The position numbers and the translations under genes are program-made. The notes under the pieces are model-generated. The model was given only the letters and a program-made list of their open reading frames with translations, ran no database searches and was not told the DNA's origin. From Petrosia ficiformis (Eukaryota > Porifera > Demospongiae > Haplosclerida > Petrosiidae): a stretch of DNA of 64,000 bases. Each line of letters begins with the position of its first letter. The stretch's first letter is position 1. Positions 10,888 through 28,965 of this stretch are shown here, piece after piece. The stretch lies in NCBI GenBank assembly GCA_947044365.1, contig OX345642.1, positions 7,087,007-7,151,006 of the forward strand, given 5' to 3'.

Positions 10888-13289
10888 ATGGATCAGTTTA
10901 GGGAAATATTATTAGCTGCGGAGTTAGGTGATCAAGAAAGAATGCGTAGTTACATCTCGTCTGTGGGTGTGAATGTTTTTGATGAGGAGGGATCTACGCC
11001 TCTCATGTATGCAGCTGCTAATGGAGAAGAGAAAATAGTTCGTCTACTGCTACAAAATGGAGTTGATGTAGACCAGCAGAATCATTACGGATGGACAGCA
11101 CTGCTCCAAGCCTCCTGCTACGGCCATCATGAAGTTGTCTATACTCTATTACAAAATGGTGCTACTATTGATTTATTCAATAACTGGGGGGCTACCCCAT
11201 TAGTAGCTGCTGCTCAGGGTGGGTTCATGACAGTGGTTCAGGTATTACTTGAGAAAGGGTCTGCTATTAACACAACTGATGATGTCTCTTCAATAACTCC
11301 ATTAATGGCTGCTGCACAATGTGGTAGTGAGGCAATTGTATCTAAGCTTCTCTACCATGGTTCCAATGTGAATACACGTTTACAGTCTACTGGATGGACG
11401 GCTCTGATGTTAGCGTCTCTTAATAATCACATTCCAGTCATTACACAGCTATTAAGACATGGGGCAGTACGAGAAATGAGAGATGTTAATAATAAGAGAG
11501 CTATAGATTTGGCATCTGCCCTAGGTCTGTCTGATGTTGTATCAATATTATCAGAAGAGCTACTAGGTATGTAAGAATCCTCTTTTGTTAATTCATCATT
11601 CTCTCATCACCCTCACCTCTCGGGTATTAGTGTGTAGTGTTAAATAAAACACTGTAGCATATTTGATGTTCTTAAGAACAGTAGAGCATTAATGATACAT
11701 CAAACATACTAGTTTAACAATAGTTCATCACTTCACATAATTCTACATGTATTTAAAATGTTTGTAATAAAAATGTTCAGCCTCTCTGAGGAGGCCAACA
11801 AAAAATTAATTTAGACTCATCAAGTGTCCTCCCCCACGGAAATCTTTAGTAAAAGGCGAAAGATTTATTCGTTTTGAGGGAAGACCAGAGATAAATTATC
11901 TGAGCTCAAATGCTTGACTTATATATCCACAGTAGCCATCATCCTCTTGTGGGTTTGTTATATAATAATATTCATTATTGAAACCACAAAGAGGGTGTTA
12001 ATGATAAATATTTGACAATAGTTTGACAATAGTCTTTTAATGTGTTTCCTGGAATCTCAATAATGAATATTATTATATAACAAACCCACAAGAGGATGAT
12101 GCCTACTGTGGATATATAAGTCAAGCATTTGAGCTCAGACAATTTATCTCTGGTCTTCCCTCAAAACGAATAAATCTTTCGCCTTTTACTAAAGATTTCC
12201 GTGGGGGAGGACACTTGATGAGTCTAAAATAATTTTTTGTTGGCCCTGTCAGAGAGGCCGAACATTTTTATTACAAATATTTTAAATACATCTACATGTA
12301 GAATTATGTGAAGTGATGAACTATTGTTAAACTAGTATGTTTGATGTATCATTAATACTCTACTGTTCTTAAGAACATCAAATATTATGTTAGTTATGTA
12401 ATATATTATATTATATAACTAGCATAATTCCCTTCCTTCCTCCTCCTCCTCCCCCTTCTCCCCCCTCATTACCTCATCCTCATCTTTTCCATCTCCACAG
12501 AAAGCCCTTCAAGTGACATAGATATATTCGATGCTGTCAAACAAGGGAATGTCGACATGTTGCTGGAAGCATTAAAGAAACACAAAGTGTCTGCTACAGT
12601 TATTGATAAAGATGGAGCCACACCTCTAATGTATGCAGCCAGGAAAGGGAATATGAAGGTAAAAGAACACAATTTGGGATTAATTTGAAAAGCTTGCTAA
12701 TCAAATATTCAATAATCAGCCATTTTATACGATAATCAAACTAAATATTGTGTTTATGAAGAGCCACTATAATTCCTCAATTTTGCTTGCTCCTGCATAC
12801 ATGTATTTAAAAATAGCCAAGTAATGAACCTTTGGTTCATGCTTCATATAAGCAAGCACAAAATAATTAGAGTATATATGGTACTAGGCCAGTATAGGGT
12901 TTCTATCATAGTACAATGTATTGTAGTATAGTACCATATATACTCTAATTATTACATATGTTTCTAAGAAGCATGTTACTGTATACTCATACTTACTCAT
13001 TATTATAGTTATGTCAATTGTTACTGGATTCTGGAGCTGATGTTGATGCTCAGGATCATATTCATCAATGGACAGCCTTTATGCATGCAGCTCATCATAA
13101 ACATTACGAAGTAGCACGATTACTAACTCATTATGGAGCTAACATCAATTTAAGAGCTCAAAATGGATCAAGTGCTTTTGATATTGCTACTCTCATTGGT
13201 GAGTCTATTTATCTATCTATCTATCTATTTTTCAATAAATCTATTTGTCTATCTATCTCTCTATCTATCTATCTATATATATATATCTC

Positions 13290-13342
<53 letters not shown>

Positions 13343-15847
13343 TTATCTATTTATCAGGTGATCCAAGTATAATTCAGTTAATAGCTCAGGTTACAATACA
13401 ACGTTTAACTCAAAAGGAAGACAAGATAATTCCTCTAATGACAGTGAAAGAAGAGGAAGAAATAACAGATGATAGAGAAGAGGTAGAAATTAGATTATCA
13501 TGAAATATTATATCCATTAGCACTCCCTCTGAAGGGCTAGTGTCATATCTGTTATAAGTACATTGAAAGATATGTGTCATATCTGTTATAAGTACATTGA
13601 AAGATATGTCATAGTCATGAAGTGTATATCACATAGTAACTGACTTATATAATGTTGACCAATCAAATTGCTTGATTTCACTTGCTATGTTAGGTATTCA
13701 TTTTTATGAGTAGATACATAAATTTAAGCAATCTGATTGGTCAAACTTGAAAGTAAATTAATAATTACTTATTCACTTCCTCGGAGATGTGTATATGTGA
13801 TTTATCAACCTTATAAATTATAAATAGCTTCTCTGTGTTTTTCTGCTCTTAAATGTTATACACAATTAATCTAAAAATTAAATTTTATTAAAAACTTATC
13901 TCTAGTCTCCACAAGTCTTAAGCCCTATTGGAAGTGATAAAGAAGATGACGACGATGTATCCACAGAAGCCATAAAAAGAAGATTATCCAACGCTTACCT
14001 AGCTAGTGGTACACCCAGTATTAAGGTAAGTCATGTGATTAACAGCTGACTATACCGTGATTTTTTTTTTCGTAGCCTGACACTAAAGGGTTCTTACATC
14101 CAAGAAATCATTCTCCATTTCTTCGCTCACCTTCTCCCGAACAGCCAGAACAAGGAGATACCATACTTCCGGCTATAACAAAACATTTTTCACCACCTCA
14201 TAGGAAAAGTCCAACCTCACCTCGTGAGCTGTCACCACCAGCACCTTTGTCACTACAAGTTCCAAAGAGACAGCAGTTAGTGGAACAGATTACAAAACCA
14301 CACTCACCTGATATTCAGACGAAGGATAAACCTATGCATAAAAAACCTGTTATTCCATCATTGGGAATAAAGCCCACTCGTAAACCCAGATTAAATCTTG
14401 CTTTCCCTTCAAAAGATCAACCCACTTCAGTATCTGGTAAATTTGTACCCATGAGCAGAAATACACCTCCAATTAAATCACCTCGCTCATTACCTTCTAA
14501 TCCATTCAACTTCATCTATTCTCCTGTTAATCATAAAGGAGCTCCCTCATTTAAAAAAGGAGAGGCAGTCAGTTTATCAAAGGGAAGATTTCCACCTAAT
14601 ATCTCATCAACCATGGGCAAACAGAAGATGAAGGTTCTTGAGAAGAGATCGACTGATATAAGATTTGGTGATAAAGGACAAAGATCACAGTTCAATTATG
14701 ATCCTCTAACGAAGACACCTTCTTTTGATAAACTCAAACTAAAACCAGCTACACACAGAGGACTAGGTATTACATGAACTATACTACTTGTGTTCTTTCT
14801 AATTATCCATCTATCCACTCATCTATCCATCCATTCATCATCTATCCATCCATCCATCCATCGATCCATCCATCCATCCACTCTATCATCTATCCATCCA
14901 TCCATCGATCCATCCATCCATCCACTCTATCATCTATCCATCCATCCATTCATCCATCCATCCACTCTATTAATCCATCCATCCATCCATCCACTCTATC
15001 TATCTATCCATCCACTCAATCATCTATCTATCTATCCACTCATCTATCCATTATTTGCAGATCTCAAAACTGTACTGAATAATGTATCGTTAGGAAAATA
15101 TTACTCTCTATTTGAAGAGGAAGAGGTGAGACAAACCAGACCCATTCATCATAACCACACCCCTTTTTAAATTGTAATTAGATGGACATCCAGTCTTTTC
15201 TTACGCTTACTGAGTCTGATTTAATTGATGTGGGCGTGGATGTTAGTCAAGATCGTGGACAAATGTTGGCACTTATAGCTCAATTGAAGGACACACAACA
15301 TTTGGTATGATAATTATAATGATATTCATTAATATTAATTAATATTAATTAATATTAATTGTTTAATTATTTGTCCTCTTTCAGAGATCTCCAAAGTCAC
15401 CCAAACCAGGTATCGATCGTTCTTGATTGATATATCATGATCTATATCACCTTTTGTTCATTCATTCAGTGATTCATGCATTAACATATTGATCACCTGA
15501 TCATTCTAATGATTCGTTTAATTGATCACCTGATCATTCTAATGATTTGTTTATTGATCACCTGATCATTCTAATGATTCGTTTATTGATCACCTGATCA
15601 TTCTAATGATTTGTTTATTGATCACCTGATCATTCTAATGATTTGTTTATTGATCACCTGATCATTCTAATGATTCGTTCATTGATCACCTGATCATTCT
15701 AATGATTCGTTCATTGATCACATGATCATTCTAATGATTCGTTCATTGATCACCTGATCATTCTAATGATTCATTTATTGATCACTTAATACATTCATAA
15801 TTATATATATTAATTTAATTACAGGTTCAATTTTTAAATTTCATTAA
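10888..15847 (+). CDS. ANKS3: ANKS3-like ankyrin-repeat and SAM-domain protein
   Basis: Exon 1 (10888-11566) encodes about six ankyrin repeats, with consensus pieces such as [20 protein letters not shown] and [17 protein letters not shown]. Further ankyrin exons lie at 12501-12659, 13009-13199 and 13358-13482. Exons at 13907-14025 and 14076-14765 encode a low-complexity Pro/Ser/Lys linker. A SAM domain is split over 15060-15126 ([12 protein letters not shown]) and 15181-15304 ([14 protein letters not shown]). Short 3' exons at 15385-15409 and 15825-15847 end at TAA. The order, and the FLTLTESDL motif I recall from ANKS3, favour ANKS3 over ANKS6. In vertebrates ANKS3 links ANKS6 and NEK kinases in cilia; that role here is inferred. 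The ATG is preceded by AT-rich leader with no competing start. Confidence 0.82.
11659..12386. mobile_element. Foldback (long inverted-repeat) element in ANKS3-like intron 1
   Basis: Arms at 11659-11980 and 12058-12386 are near-perfect reverse complements over about 320 bp, separated by a 77-bp spacer. Each arm begins at its outer end with the palindrome gttcttaagaac. No transposase frame is present, so it would be non-autonomous (MITE/foldback type) if mobile. A target-site duplication is not obvious. The arms would make a long double-stranded hairpin in the pre-mRNA. Confidence 0.85.
12862..12953. repeat. Short inverted repeat, 25-bp arms
   Basis: 12862-12886 (aataattagagtatatatgg and on) is the reverse complement of 12929-12953. 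The loop is about 42 bp. It lies in ANKS3-like intron 2 and resembles a small MITE. Confidence 0.8.
13206..13355 (+). repeat. (TCTA)n microsatellite
   Basis: Occupies the short intron between the ankyrin exon ending at 13199 and the exon starting at 13358, ending at the tatcag acceptor. Confidence 0.92.
13540..13744. repeat. Tandem 34-bp duplication followed by a 19-bp inverted repeat
   Basis: Two adjacent copies of a unit beginning gtgtcatatctgttataagt occupy 13540-13607. Arms 13655-13673 (ttgaccaatcaaattgctt) and 13726-13744 are reverse complements with one mismatch. All of it lies in the intron after the exon ending at 13482; the arrangement resembles a decayed MITE. Confidence 0.75.
14803..15055 (+). 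repeat. (ATCC)n microsatellite with ctctat interruptions
   Basis: catc units with a recurring ccactctatcatctatc insertion, in the intron just before the first SAM exon. Confidence 0.92.
15480..15790 (+). repeat. 32-36-bp minisatellite containing palindromic TGATCA
   Basis: Eight to nine tandem copies of a unit with ttgatcacctgatcattcta then atgattygttt. Each unit carries two tgatca palindromes, the first overlapping ttgatcacctgatca. It lies in the last intron of the ANKS3-like gene. Confidence 0.9.
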
Positions 15848-16032
15848 CCAAAACATCTAATACCCCTCAATCATTTACATAATTATAACTATTATAGTTA
15901 ATTATAACTTATGAGTTACACGTTCATCTTTCCAGTAACTACATGGTTTCTATCTCATAAATTTATTTTTTGTATGATTGTAAATAATAATGGAATGATT
16001 TCTATTTAAACGAATATATGAAATAATTTCTA

Positions 16033-16359
16033 TCACTGCGGCCACACAAATGATCTCATTCTTTTATTGAGTTCTTCAGTATCGTATCTAATTGAACCAC
16101 TCCTGTCCTTTACTTGCTTTTTCTCACCACTTTCTTGTCTTACCCGCTCTGCACAAAGAACAAATTGCTGTATTTCTTTTCTACAAGGTAAGTCGTCATA
16201 AGTGTTGGCTTTCCAACAACTCATTACAGCAGTCATTTCTTGCAAGCAGGGTGTGTGTCCAGGTTCTTTTCTCGATGTCTTCACACCAGATTTCAGTTTC
16301 ATTGGTCTCATTAGACCATGAAATCTTCTCTTTGACAAGCTAAGTGACTTGTGAACCAT
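16033..16359 (-). CDS. CHCHD1: CHCHD1/MRPS37-like mitochondrial ribosomal protein (CHCH domain)
   Basis: A frame of 108 residues from ATG 16359. The CHCH core has CLQEMTAVMSCW, a Cys-X9-Cys pair, then CRKEIQQFVLC, a second Cys-X9-Cys pair. Proteins with this twin motif are oxidised by the Mia40/Erv1 relay on import. The core spacing and the basic N terminus match CHCHD1, a small-subunit mitoribosome protein. The frame is open to 16425, so a start there would add 22 residues; I prefer MVHKSL because its length fits the family and basic residues follow directly. The gene is convergent with the ANKS3-like gene, 185 bp apart. Confidence 0.82.
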   Translation of the reverse strand: MVHKSLSLSKRRFHGLMRPMKLKSGVKTSRKEPGHTPCLQEMTAVMSCWKANTYDDLPCRKEIQQFVLCAERVRQESGEKKQVKDRSGSIRYDTEELNKRMRSFVWPQ

Positions 16360-16455
16360 CTTACAGTACAGGTAACCCAGTAAGTTTATATACACATGTG
16401 TTTCAATATTACTTTTGTTTAACAAAATTAGATATAATATGGTATGGTTTCTATT

Positions 16456-17475
16456 TTAAAGTTGTGATGGTTTTATTCTCACAACTCTATTGCTAGTTTT
16501 CTTTTTCCTGTAATGGATGAAATAATAATATATATATTATTATAAACTTGTACATTACACATACATGTGTATACATTCATAGCTAATGATTATGTACACA
16601 AAGCTACCGTACCTGTAATTATTATTTTTATTATGTTCACTTACCAGATAATGACTAAACAGAAAACTATCACACAGATTAGTATACACAACACAAAGAC
16701 TCCACATACGACAGTAGCACCTATAACTAGTATCGACCATGGTGAAGAATCGGTCTCAGATTGCAGAAGCTGTATTGACAGTATATCCAGTCCTATAGCC
16801 ATCTCTACATCACTTAGTGACTCATATACTGCTTTATATAAATCACTGCCTGATAGTGTAGTCCCATCGGAATGTACATAAAAGGCAATAGCTAATCCTT
16901 CTTCTTCCATTTGTGGATAGTCATCCAGTATCATCACATCTTCAGACATCAACGAAGAACTTGAACGACTGTGAGAAAAAATGTGGAATGAATGTGTACA
17001 CCAGTGTATTCTCAGTGCTACAACTGTACTATATATGACTGCAGTCTTACGTACATCCATCTTTGCCTATTTTCATCACAGCTATTAGTATCTGAACAAT
17101 ATGAATTGACTGCAGCTGCAATAGATGTCTTAAAATTCTGTTCAACCTCACTTGTCCACTAAAATAATTATATATGTAGTTATACGAAAATCCATATACA
17201 GTGCATATAAATAGTACATACATCTGATAGTGTTGCATCTAAAATGATTTTTACTGCATTATCTCTTCCATTATAAATGTAATCGTCATCATCCTCTAAT
17301 CCAGAACCAGAAAATATGTCCAAGTCGTCATCATCTGTCAAGCATAGTAAACATCCATTAGATATTAAAATCAATATGGAATATATTTTTGCTATATACC
17401 TTCATGACTATTGGTGTGATTCGTGCTAATGAGTGGAAACAGGATGATGAGAAGAGGTGAGAAAATCCACTTCAT
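16456..17475 (-). CDS. Type I single-pass membrane protein with signal peptide (unknown family)
   Basis: Five exons on the minus strand: 17400-17475, 17222-17334, about 17056-17157, 16645-16968 and 16456-16507. Joined in frame they give about 215 residues. An N-terminal signal peptide (MKWIFSPLLIILFPLIS) is followed by an acidic stretch with runs of Asp and an extracellular domain with a C-X5-C pair near YCSDTNSC and alternating strand/helix pattern. A transmembrane segment of about 26 residues then precedes a short basic tail starting KKK. The domain has an SEA- or DUF-like look but I do not recognise it. The donor of exon 3 is ambiguous between two GT sites; the one leaving phase 2 keeps the frame open. 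It is divergent from the Ca2+ pump gene. Confidence 0.68.
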
Positions 17476-17882
17476 GATTGTGTCACACGCGCGTATTTTG
17501 CGTTGCTATGCATACTTACGCGCAATTAATTGTACGCGAACTACTATTTTCATTTTTCGAAAATTATTATTAGTATGCATTATGATATAATATAGCTTGT
17601 GTAGTTATACTAAGCACAAATGGTACTAACATTCCTAAACACTGGGGAAATAGATTGCTGTTGTCTATGTTAGTCTGGGTACCTGACTACCTGTAGATCT
17701 TGTATTGCAAGTTTGCAATACAGCTACTCATACTTGCATTGGCTCCAAATTGTGGATATATTATATATACTACAGCTACACTCTCTTCTCTTTAATTAAT
17801 GACAGCAAAATTCTTTGTATAGTTTATAATTAATACACCATGAAGATAATTAATTATTCATAGTGGGCTTGGCTAATTAATC
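17476..17882. promoter_or_regulatory. Divergent intergenic region between membrane protein and Ca2+-ATPase genes
   Basis: The 407-bp spacer separates two head-to-head ATGs. The part nearest the minus-strand gene is relatively CpG-rich for this window (cacgcgcgtattttgcg at about 17486). It probably holds both promoters. A ttgcaagtttgcaa palindromic word is at about 17704. No TATA box was assigned. Confidence 0.5.
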
Positions 17883-24662
<6,780 letters not shown>

Positions 24663-25306
24663 AGTAACCACACACACTTAAAATATTTTTAATTTTTTGA
24701 TTGTCAAACTTTATTTAGTTGTGTTTCTCAATTCAATCCACTGGAACGCCAATTGAACCTACTTCAAAATGAATATATTCATTTGTCTTGCATGAGGTCA
24801 AACACAGATGTACAGTAACTATAGAAACTGTAATTTAATTGGTAGTGTAGGTTACATAGTAACATACATGTACCAATTATAATCCAATTTCAATTATCCT
24901 TATACTATCTATTAGATATACAAAGAAGCAGAATAACATTTTAATTAAATCGTTTTAGGTTTCGATAATTGATTATAATTGGTACATATATATTTTATCA
25001 TAACCTGTATGGCGAGAATTTGCGTACCTGCAACAGTACATACTATATATATAACCAATACGTTTGTTATTATAATAATCCCATTTTAGCAGTGCACTAC
25101 ACAACAGATCTATTAATCTAACAACAGTTCTCAGAGATCTCTTGATCTTTGTGAGTCACCCGTTATAAAGATAAGACTTCCTAGAGCCGAAAGGTCACAG
25201 TGGTTTGTGTGCAGGAGAGTTCTATTTTATTGTAAGTGTATTATATACTATAATATATTATATATATCATCTAATTCTTTATGTTCTACAGGTCATATAC
25301 TGAGTG
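24663..25306 (+). promoter_or_regulatory. Spacer and 5' leader of TRIM B
   Basis: The Ca2+-ATPase stop is only 644 bp before the TRIM B ATG. A 5'UTR exon ends at a gtaagt donor (25232) and rejoins at 25292 after ctacag. The block 24826-25300 is repeated, diverged, at 28754-29178 in front of TRIM C. The leader contains the words cctagagccgaaaggtcaca, shared with TRIM C and, diverged, with A. Confidence 0.65.
25096..25163 (+). pseudogene. TRIM-NHL coding fragment lying in the TRIM B upstream region
   Basis: The sequence from cactacacaacagatctatt to gtgagtcaccc matches the coiled-coil end of TRIM A/C/D (residues HNRSINLQQQF then LDLCESP). It has small deletions and no continuing frame, so it is a relic, now part of the leader or promoter. 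Confidence 0.85.
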
Positions 25307-27196
25307 ATGACTACCAAGACTACACAATATATTAATGTCTGTCAATATTGTAATAACATCTATCAAGATACACGAATCCTTTCCTGTCTTCATTTTTATT
25401 GTCTACAATGTATCACTAAGCTACATGTTGAGGGTACTACCTCTATCACATGTCCCACTTGTAATCAATCCACTACTATACCTGATGAAGATGTGTCCTC
25501 TCTTCCACGTAATGTACGATTAAGTGAAAAAACTAAACAATCTTCTAACCAATTTCTTATGTGTCTTGATCATGATAATCAGATACTCGACTTATACTGT
25601 CAACAGTGTACTATTCCAGTATGTGTCGAATGTACTAATATTAGGCACAAGGGTCATCCAGTTTATCAAGTGAGTAAACAAAACAAGGAGGAGATACAAC
25701 AAGGTCCAGAGGGATTTCCAATGGCTCAGGAACATCTTAAGGAGGTCATGACAGATTGTGAAGAGACAAAGAAGAAAATCAAAGCTCGTAAGAATGAGGT
25801 GGACACTATCATTCGACAAGCATTTGCTAAACTTCAACAGCTTCTTCATGAACGTGAGGAAGCCTTGTTAGCTAAAAGTAGTGAGGAAGCCATGGCCAAG
25901 GAGGTACGTCTCTCTATTCAACTGGAGGGTATTCAACGTCTGTTGGAGACAATGAGTCATTTTTCTTATAACCTCCAACAACAGTTCTCAGATATCTCAC
26001 TTGACCTTTGTGAGTCACCCAATATATCAGTAGAAGTTAATACTGATACACTAGCTACTATGATAACAGAGTTTGGGTGTGTATCTGATACCTCTCCTAG
26101 TAATAGTACAGCTGTAATACCTCGTAACAGGTTGGCTGTAGGAGCTGAGATGAAAGTCAAGGTGGTCTCTAGGGATATCAGAGGACAGGAATTAGATGAT
26201 GGAGAAGTGGTGAGAATTCGAAGTAGACTCACTGCTGTTGGAAAGAGAAGTATAGAATGTCAATTTATAGATAATTATGATGGTACATATCTTGTCTCTG
26301 TTACACCTCAACAATCAGGTCAACATAAGCTCTCCATTACTATACATGGTCAGAATATCCAGGGTAGTCCATTTGACCTGAGTGTGGTCACACAACGTGA
26401 TTACACTAAATTCAAACGTCCAGTACAAACAATCACTGGAATTTTTAGACCCAGGTATATTGCATTCTCTGATAATGGTGACATGTTTCTCACCAGTTAT
26501 AGTGACTATTGTATACATGTATATGATAGTAGTGGGCAGAAGAAGACTACCATTGGTTCTAGGGGAAGTGACGAGCTACAGTTTGAATCACCTTGCAGTG
26601 GAATAGCTGTTAGTGGAGAGGTAGTTTATGTTGCTGAGCATGGAGGACACAGGATTCATAAGTTCACAACAGGAGGGGAGTTTCTTGGTACCTTTGGACA
26701 GAAAGGGTCTGATCCTGGAGAGTTTAATGGACCATGGGGAATTAGCATTACTCCTGAAGGAAAGGTGTATGTAGCAGATACTAATAACAGTCGTATCCAG
26801 GTATTCAATTCTGATTGGACTGTATCTCATGTCATTGACGGGAATGTAGCAGGTAATGGAAGTTTCGATAGTCCATTTGGTGTAGCTTTTGATATGTCAG
26901 GTGATGTTCATGTGACTGGATACAATTCCAATTCAGTGACAGTCTTTACTCCTAGTGGACAGTTTGTACGTAAGTACGATCAAACACATTTGAAGTGTCC
27001 AATTGGTATAGCTATAGATTCAGCAGGTTATTCACTAGTAGTGAACCATAATTCGCATTCTCTGTCTATCTATGATCCCAGTGGAAGATTTGTCCATTCA
27101 ATAGTCAGATTTAGTCATCCATATGGAGTATCAGTATCACCTGATGGATCAGTATGGGTGGCTGATAATGGTAATAATAGACTTATAAAGTACTGA
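25307..27196 (+). CDS. TRIM-NHL protein B (no B-box 1, shortened coiled coil)
   Basis: Single coding exon, 629 residues from ATG 25307 (a GTG codon just upstream is ignored). The RING is intact (CQYC, C-X-H, CLQC, CPTC). The chain then jumps from the post-RING region (SEKTKQ) straight to B-box 2 (MCLDHDNQILDLYCQQC), so B-box 1, present in A, C and D, is gone. A further stretch equal to about 25 residues of the coiled coil (the CHSLTSIATSEYS region) is missing before NLQQQFSDI. The filamin repeat and six NHL blades are complete. The predicted role is E3 ligase of the TRIM2/3/71 type. The first gene of the B-C-D tandem array; the 5'UTR intron is 25232-25291. Confidence 0.92.
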   Translation: MTTKTTQYINVCQYCNNIYQDTRILSCLHFYCLQCITKLHVEGTTSITCPTCNQSTTIPDEDVSSLPRNVRLSEKTKQSSNQFLMCLDHDNQILDLYCQQCTIPVCVECTNIRHKGHPVYQVSKQNKEEIQQGPEGFPMAQEHLKEVMTDCEETKKKIKARKNEVDTIIRQAFAKLQQLLHEREEALLAKSSEEAMAKEVRLSIQLEGIQRLLETMSHFSYNLQQQFSDISLDLCESPNISVEVNTDTLATMITEFGCVSDTSPSNSTAVIPRNRLAVGAEMKVKVVSRDIRGQELDDGEVVRIRSRLTAVGKRSIECQFIDNYDGTYLVSVTPQQSGQHKLSITIHGQNIQGSPFDLSVVTQRDYTKFKRPVQTITGIFRPRYIAFSDNGDMFLTSYSDYCIHVYDSSGQKKTTIGSRGSDELQFESPCSGIAVSGEVVYVAEHGGHRIHKFTTGGEFLGTFGQKGSDPGEFNGPWGISITPEGKVYVADTNNSRIQVFNSDWTVSHVIDGNVAGNGSFDSPFGVAFDMSGDVHVTGYNSNSVTVFTPSGQFVRKYDQTHLKCPIGIAIDSAGYSLVVNHNSHSLSIYDPSGRFVHSIVRFSHPYGVSVSPDGSVWVADNGNNRLIKY

Positions 27197-27490
27197 TATT
27201 ACTAATATTATTACACATTAATTATGTACATCTATAGTTTCAAATAAATAGTATTTTGGTATTTGTATGAACAGTTATTAATATTTAAGTTATGCTGGAA
27301 TCATCACGAACGTTATAAATTATATAACAACTGAAAATGTCTTACTATCTACTTCTTTACGTACCTCCCTTCTCTTCTTTTGCCCTCTTCGCTGCTTCTT
27401 CGTCTTTCTCCTCCCTCCCTAGCTCTCCCTAAAATCCTCTCAGTTCCCACTAAAACCTTTCAGCTTCTCTCTTGGCCTCTCCTCTCTCAG

Positions 27491-28033
27491 GAGTATTTCC
27501 CCATGGCCATTATTTGGATTATCTATTTAATCGATGAAGGATAGATGGTGAGATAGATAGATGGGTGGATAGATGGACAGATATATAAATGGGTGGATAG
27601 ATGGAAAGATAGATATATGGGTGGATAGATGGACAGATAGATAGATGGGTAGATAGATAGACAGATAGATAGATGGACAAATAGATAGGTGGGTGGATAG
27701 AGATGGATGGATACTAGGAAGGCTGGTTAGATTGAATAATGTTCGGAAAAGTCATGAATATATTAATATATGATTATGTAAATGATAGATAGATGAATGG
27801 TTCATTTGTCTGTTTTCATATTCTATATTCATTCGTCCCTTTTGCATACAGTACGTATCACTGAGTGTGGAGAGATAGATAGATTCACTATTGAAATGTT
27901 ATTCTCTTTTCTTTTAGAGTAAATCAGTTATAACAATGGGTGTGTTTACTAATAGTATGTTCCTCTATGCTGTGGGTGGTTCTCTGTTGGGACAATTATT
28001 AGTTATTTATTTTCCTCCTCTTCAAATCATATT
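27491..28033 (+). pseudogene. Broken copy of the Ca2+-ATPase 3' end (fragment 1)
   Basis: 27491-27530 resembles the start of exon 19 ([10 protein letters not shown] region), with an internal deletion and a substitution-rich block. 27918-28033 matches the first 116 bp of the final exon, including its ttttag acceptor, then breaks off after caaatcatatt. The intervening exons 20 and 21 are absent. A degenerate gata/ggat repeat at 27540-27720 lies between the pieces, as in the parental intron. Confidence 0.88.
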
Positions 28034-28239
28034 GTACAATTAATATACTCATTTCCCTTGCATGATGTCAAAATCAAATGCACAATAATATCAATATGGT
28101 TTGATGTACCACTTGCTGTGACTCTGGTTCCAGTGCAGAAGACACAGCAATGACTTACTTAAAGAACATTTTTTACTGATATTCTGTATATACATGTTCA
28201 CACTATACAAACATTCATGAGTTCTATCTGATAATGTTA

Positions 28240-28412
28240 ATAACTATTTTTATTTATTTATTTATTTATTTTTATTTTTTATATAATTTCAATGCAACTT
28301 ATAAGGTACATTCAGGTTGGACAAATAGCTCAGATAAGGCTAATATGAAAGTCCGTCCTGGAAAAAAAGAAAAGAGAAAAATAAATAAATAAATAAATAA
28401 ATTAATTAATTA
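28240..28412. repeat. Inverted (TTTA)n/(AAAT)n tracts flanking a short unique core
   Basis: A tttatttattta run at 28250-28275 and an aaataaataaat run at 28380-28402 face each other around about 100 bp with tacattcaggttggacaaat. It may be a small insertion element. Confidence 0.55.
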
Positions 28413-28677
28413 AAAATTGAATAACTATATACGTAGGTATAATAAAAGAGAACAAAAAGACATGCAGACATACAAATGACTAAATTGTTAATAAAATAAT
28501 TATGTAATGGCTAGGAGTCTTGATTTAAACGAGGAGGTTGATGGATTATAATAACACAAGTTATTAAGACCTCCTGGAGCTGAGAGTAGTTTGTGAAGAA
28601 CACTTTATTGTAAGTGTATTATATATTATATATATCATCTAATTCTTTATCATGTTCTACAGGTCATATACTGAGTG

Positions 28678-28753
28678 ATGACTACCAATACTACACAATA
28701 TAATATCTGTCAATATTGTGATAACATCTATCAAGATCCACGAATCCTTTGTC
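28678..28753 (+). pseudogene. Truncated TRIM-NHL copy (first 25 codons)
   Basis: A 5'UTR intron end, leader and ATG match the other TRIM genes exactly, but the frame breaks inside the RING at the words cgaatcctttgtctg. At that point the sequence switches to a copy of the region upstream of TRIM B (24829 onward). Only the first two of the RING cysteines are encoded. Confidence 0.92.
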
Positions 28754-28965
28754 TGTAATTTAATTGGTCACATATGTTGCATAGTGACATACCTGTACTA
28801 ATTATAATCCAATTTCAATTATCCTTATACTGTCTATTAGATATACAAAGAAGCAGAATAATATTTTAATTAAATCGTTTTAGGTTTCCAAACTAATGAT
28901 AAATGGTACATATATATTTTATCACAACCTGTATGGTATTTTAACAATTCCATTTTAGCAGTGCA

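Noticed and set aside
13018..13503. Single 161-residue ankyrin ORF including the Ile/Tyr/Leu/Ser run
   Set aside because: The middle is an in-frame (TCTA)n intron bounded by gtgagt and tatcag; the ankyrin exons on either side are real, the run is not.
25304..25306. GTG start one codon before the ATG of TRIM genes
   Set aside because: The window is eukaryotic and all four genes have an ATG in the following codon with a matching leader.
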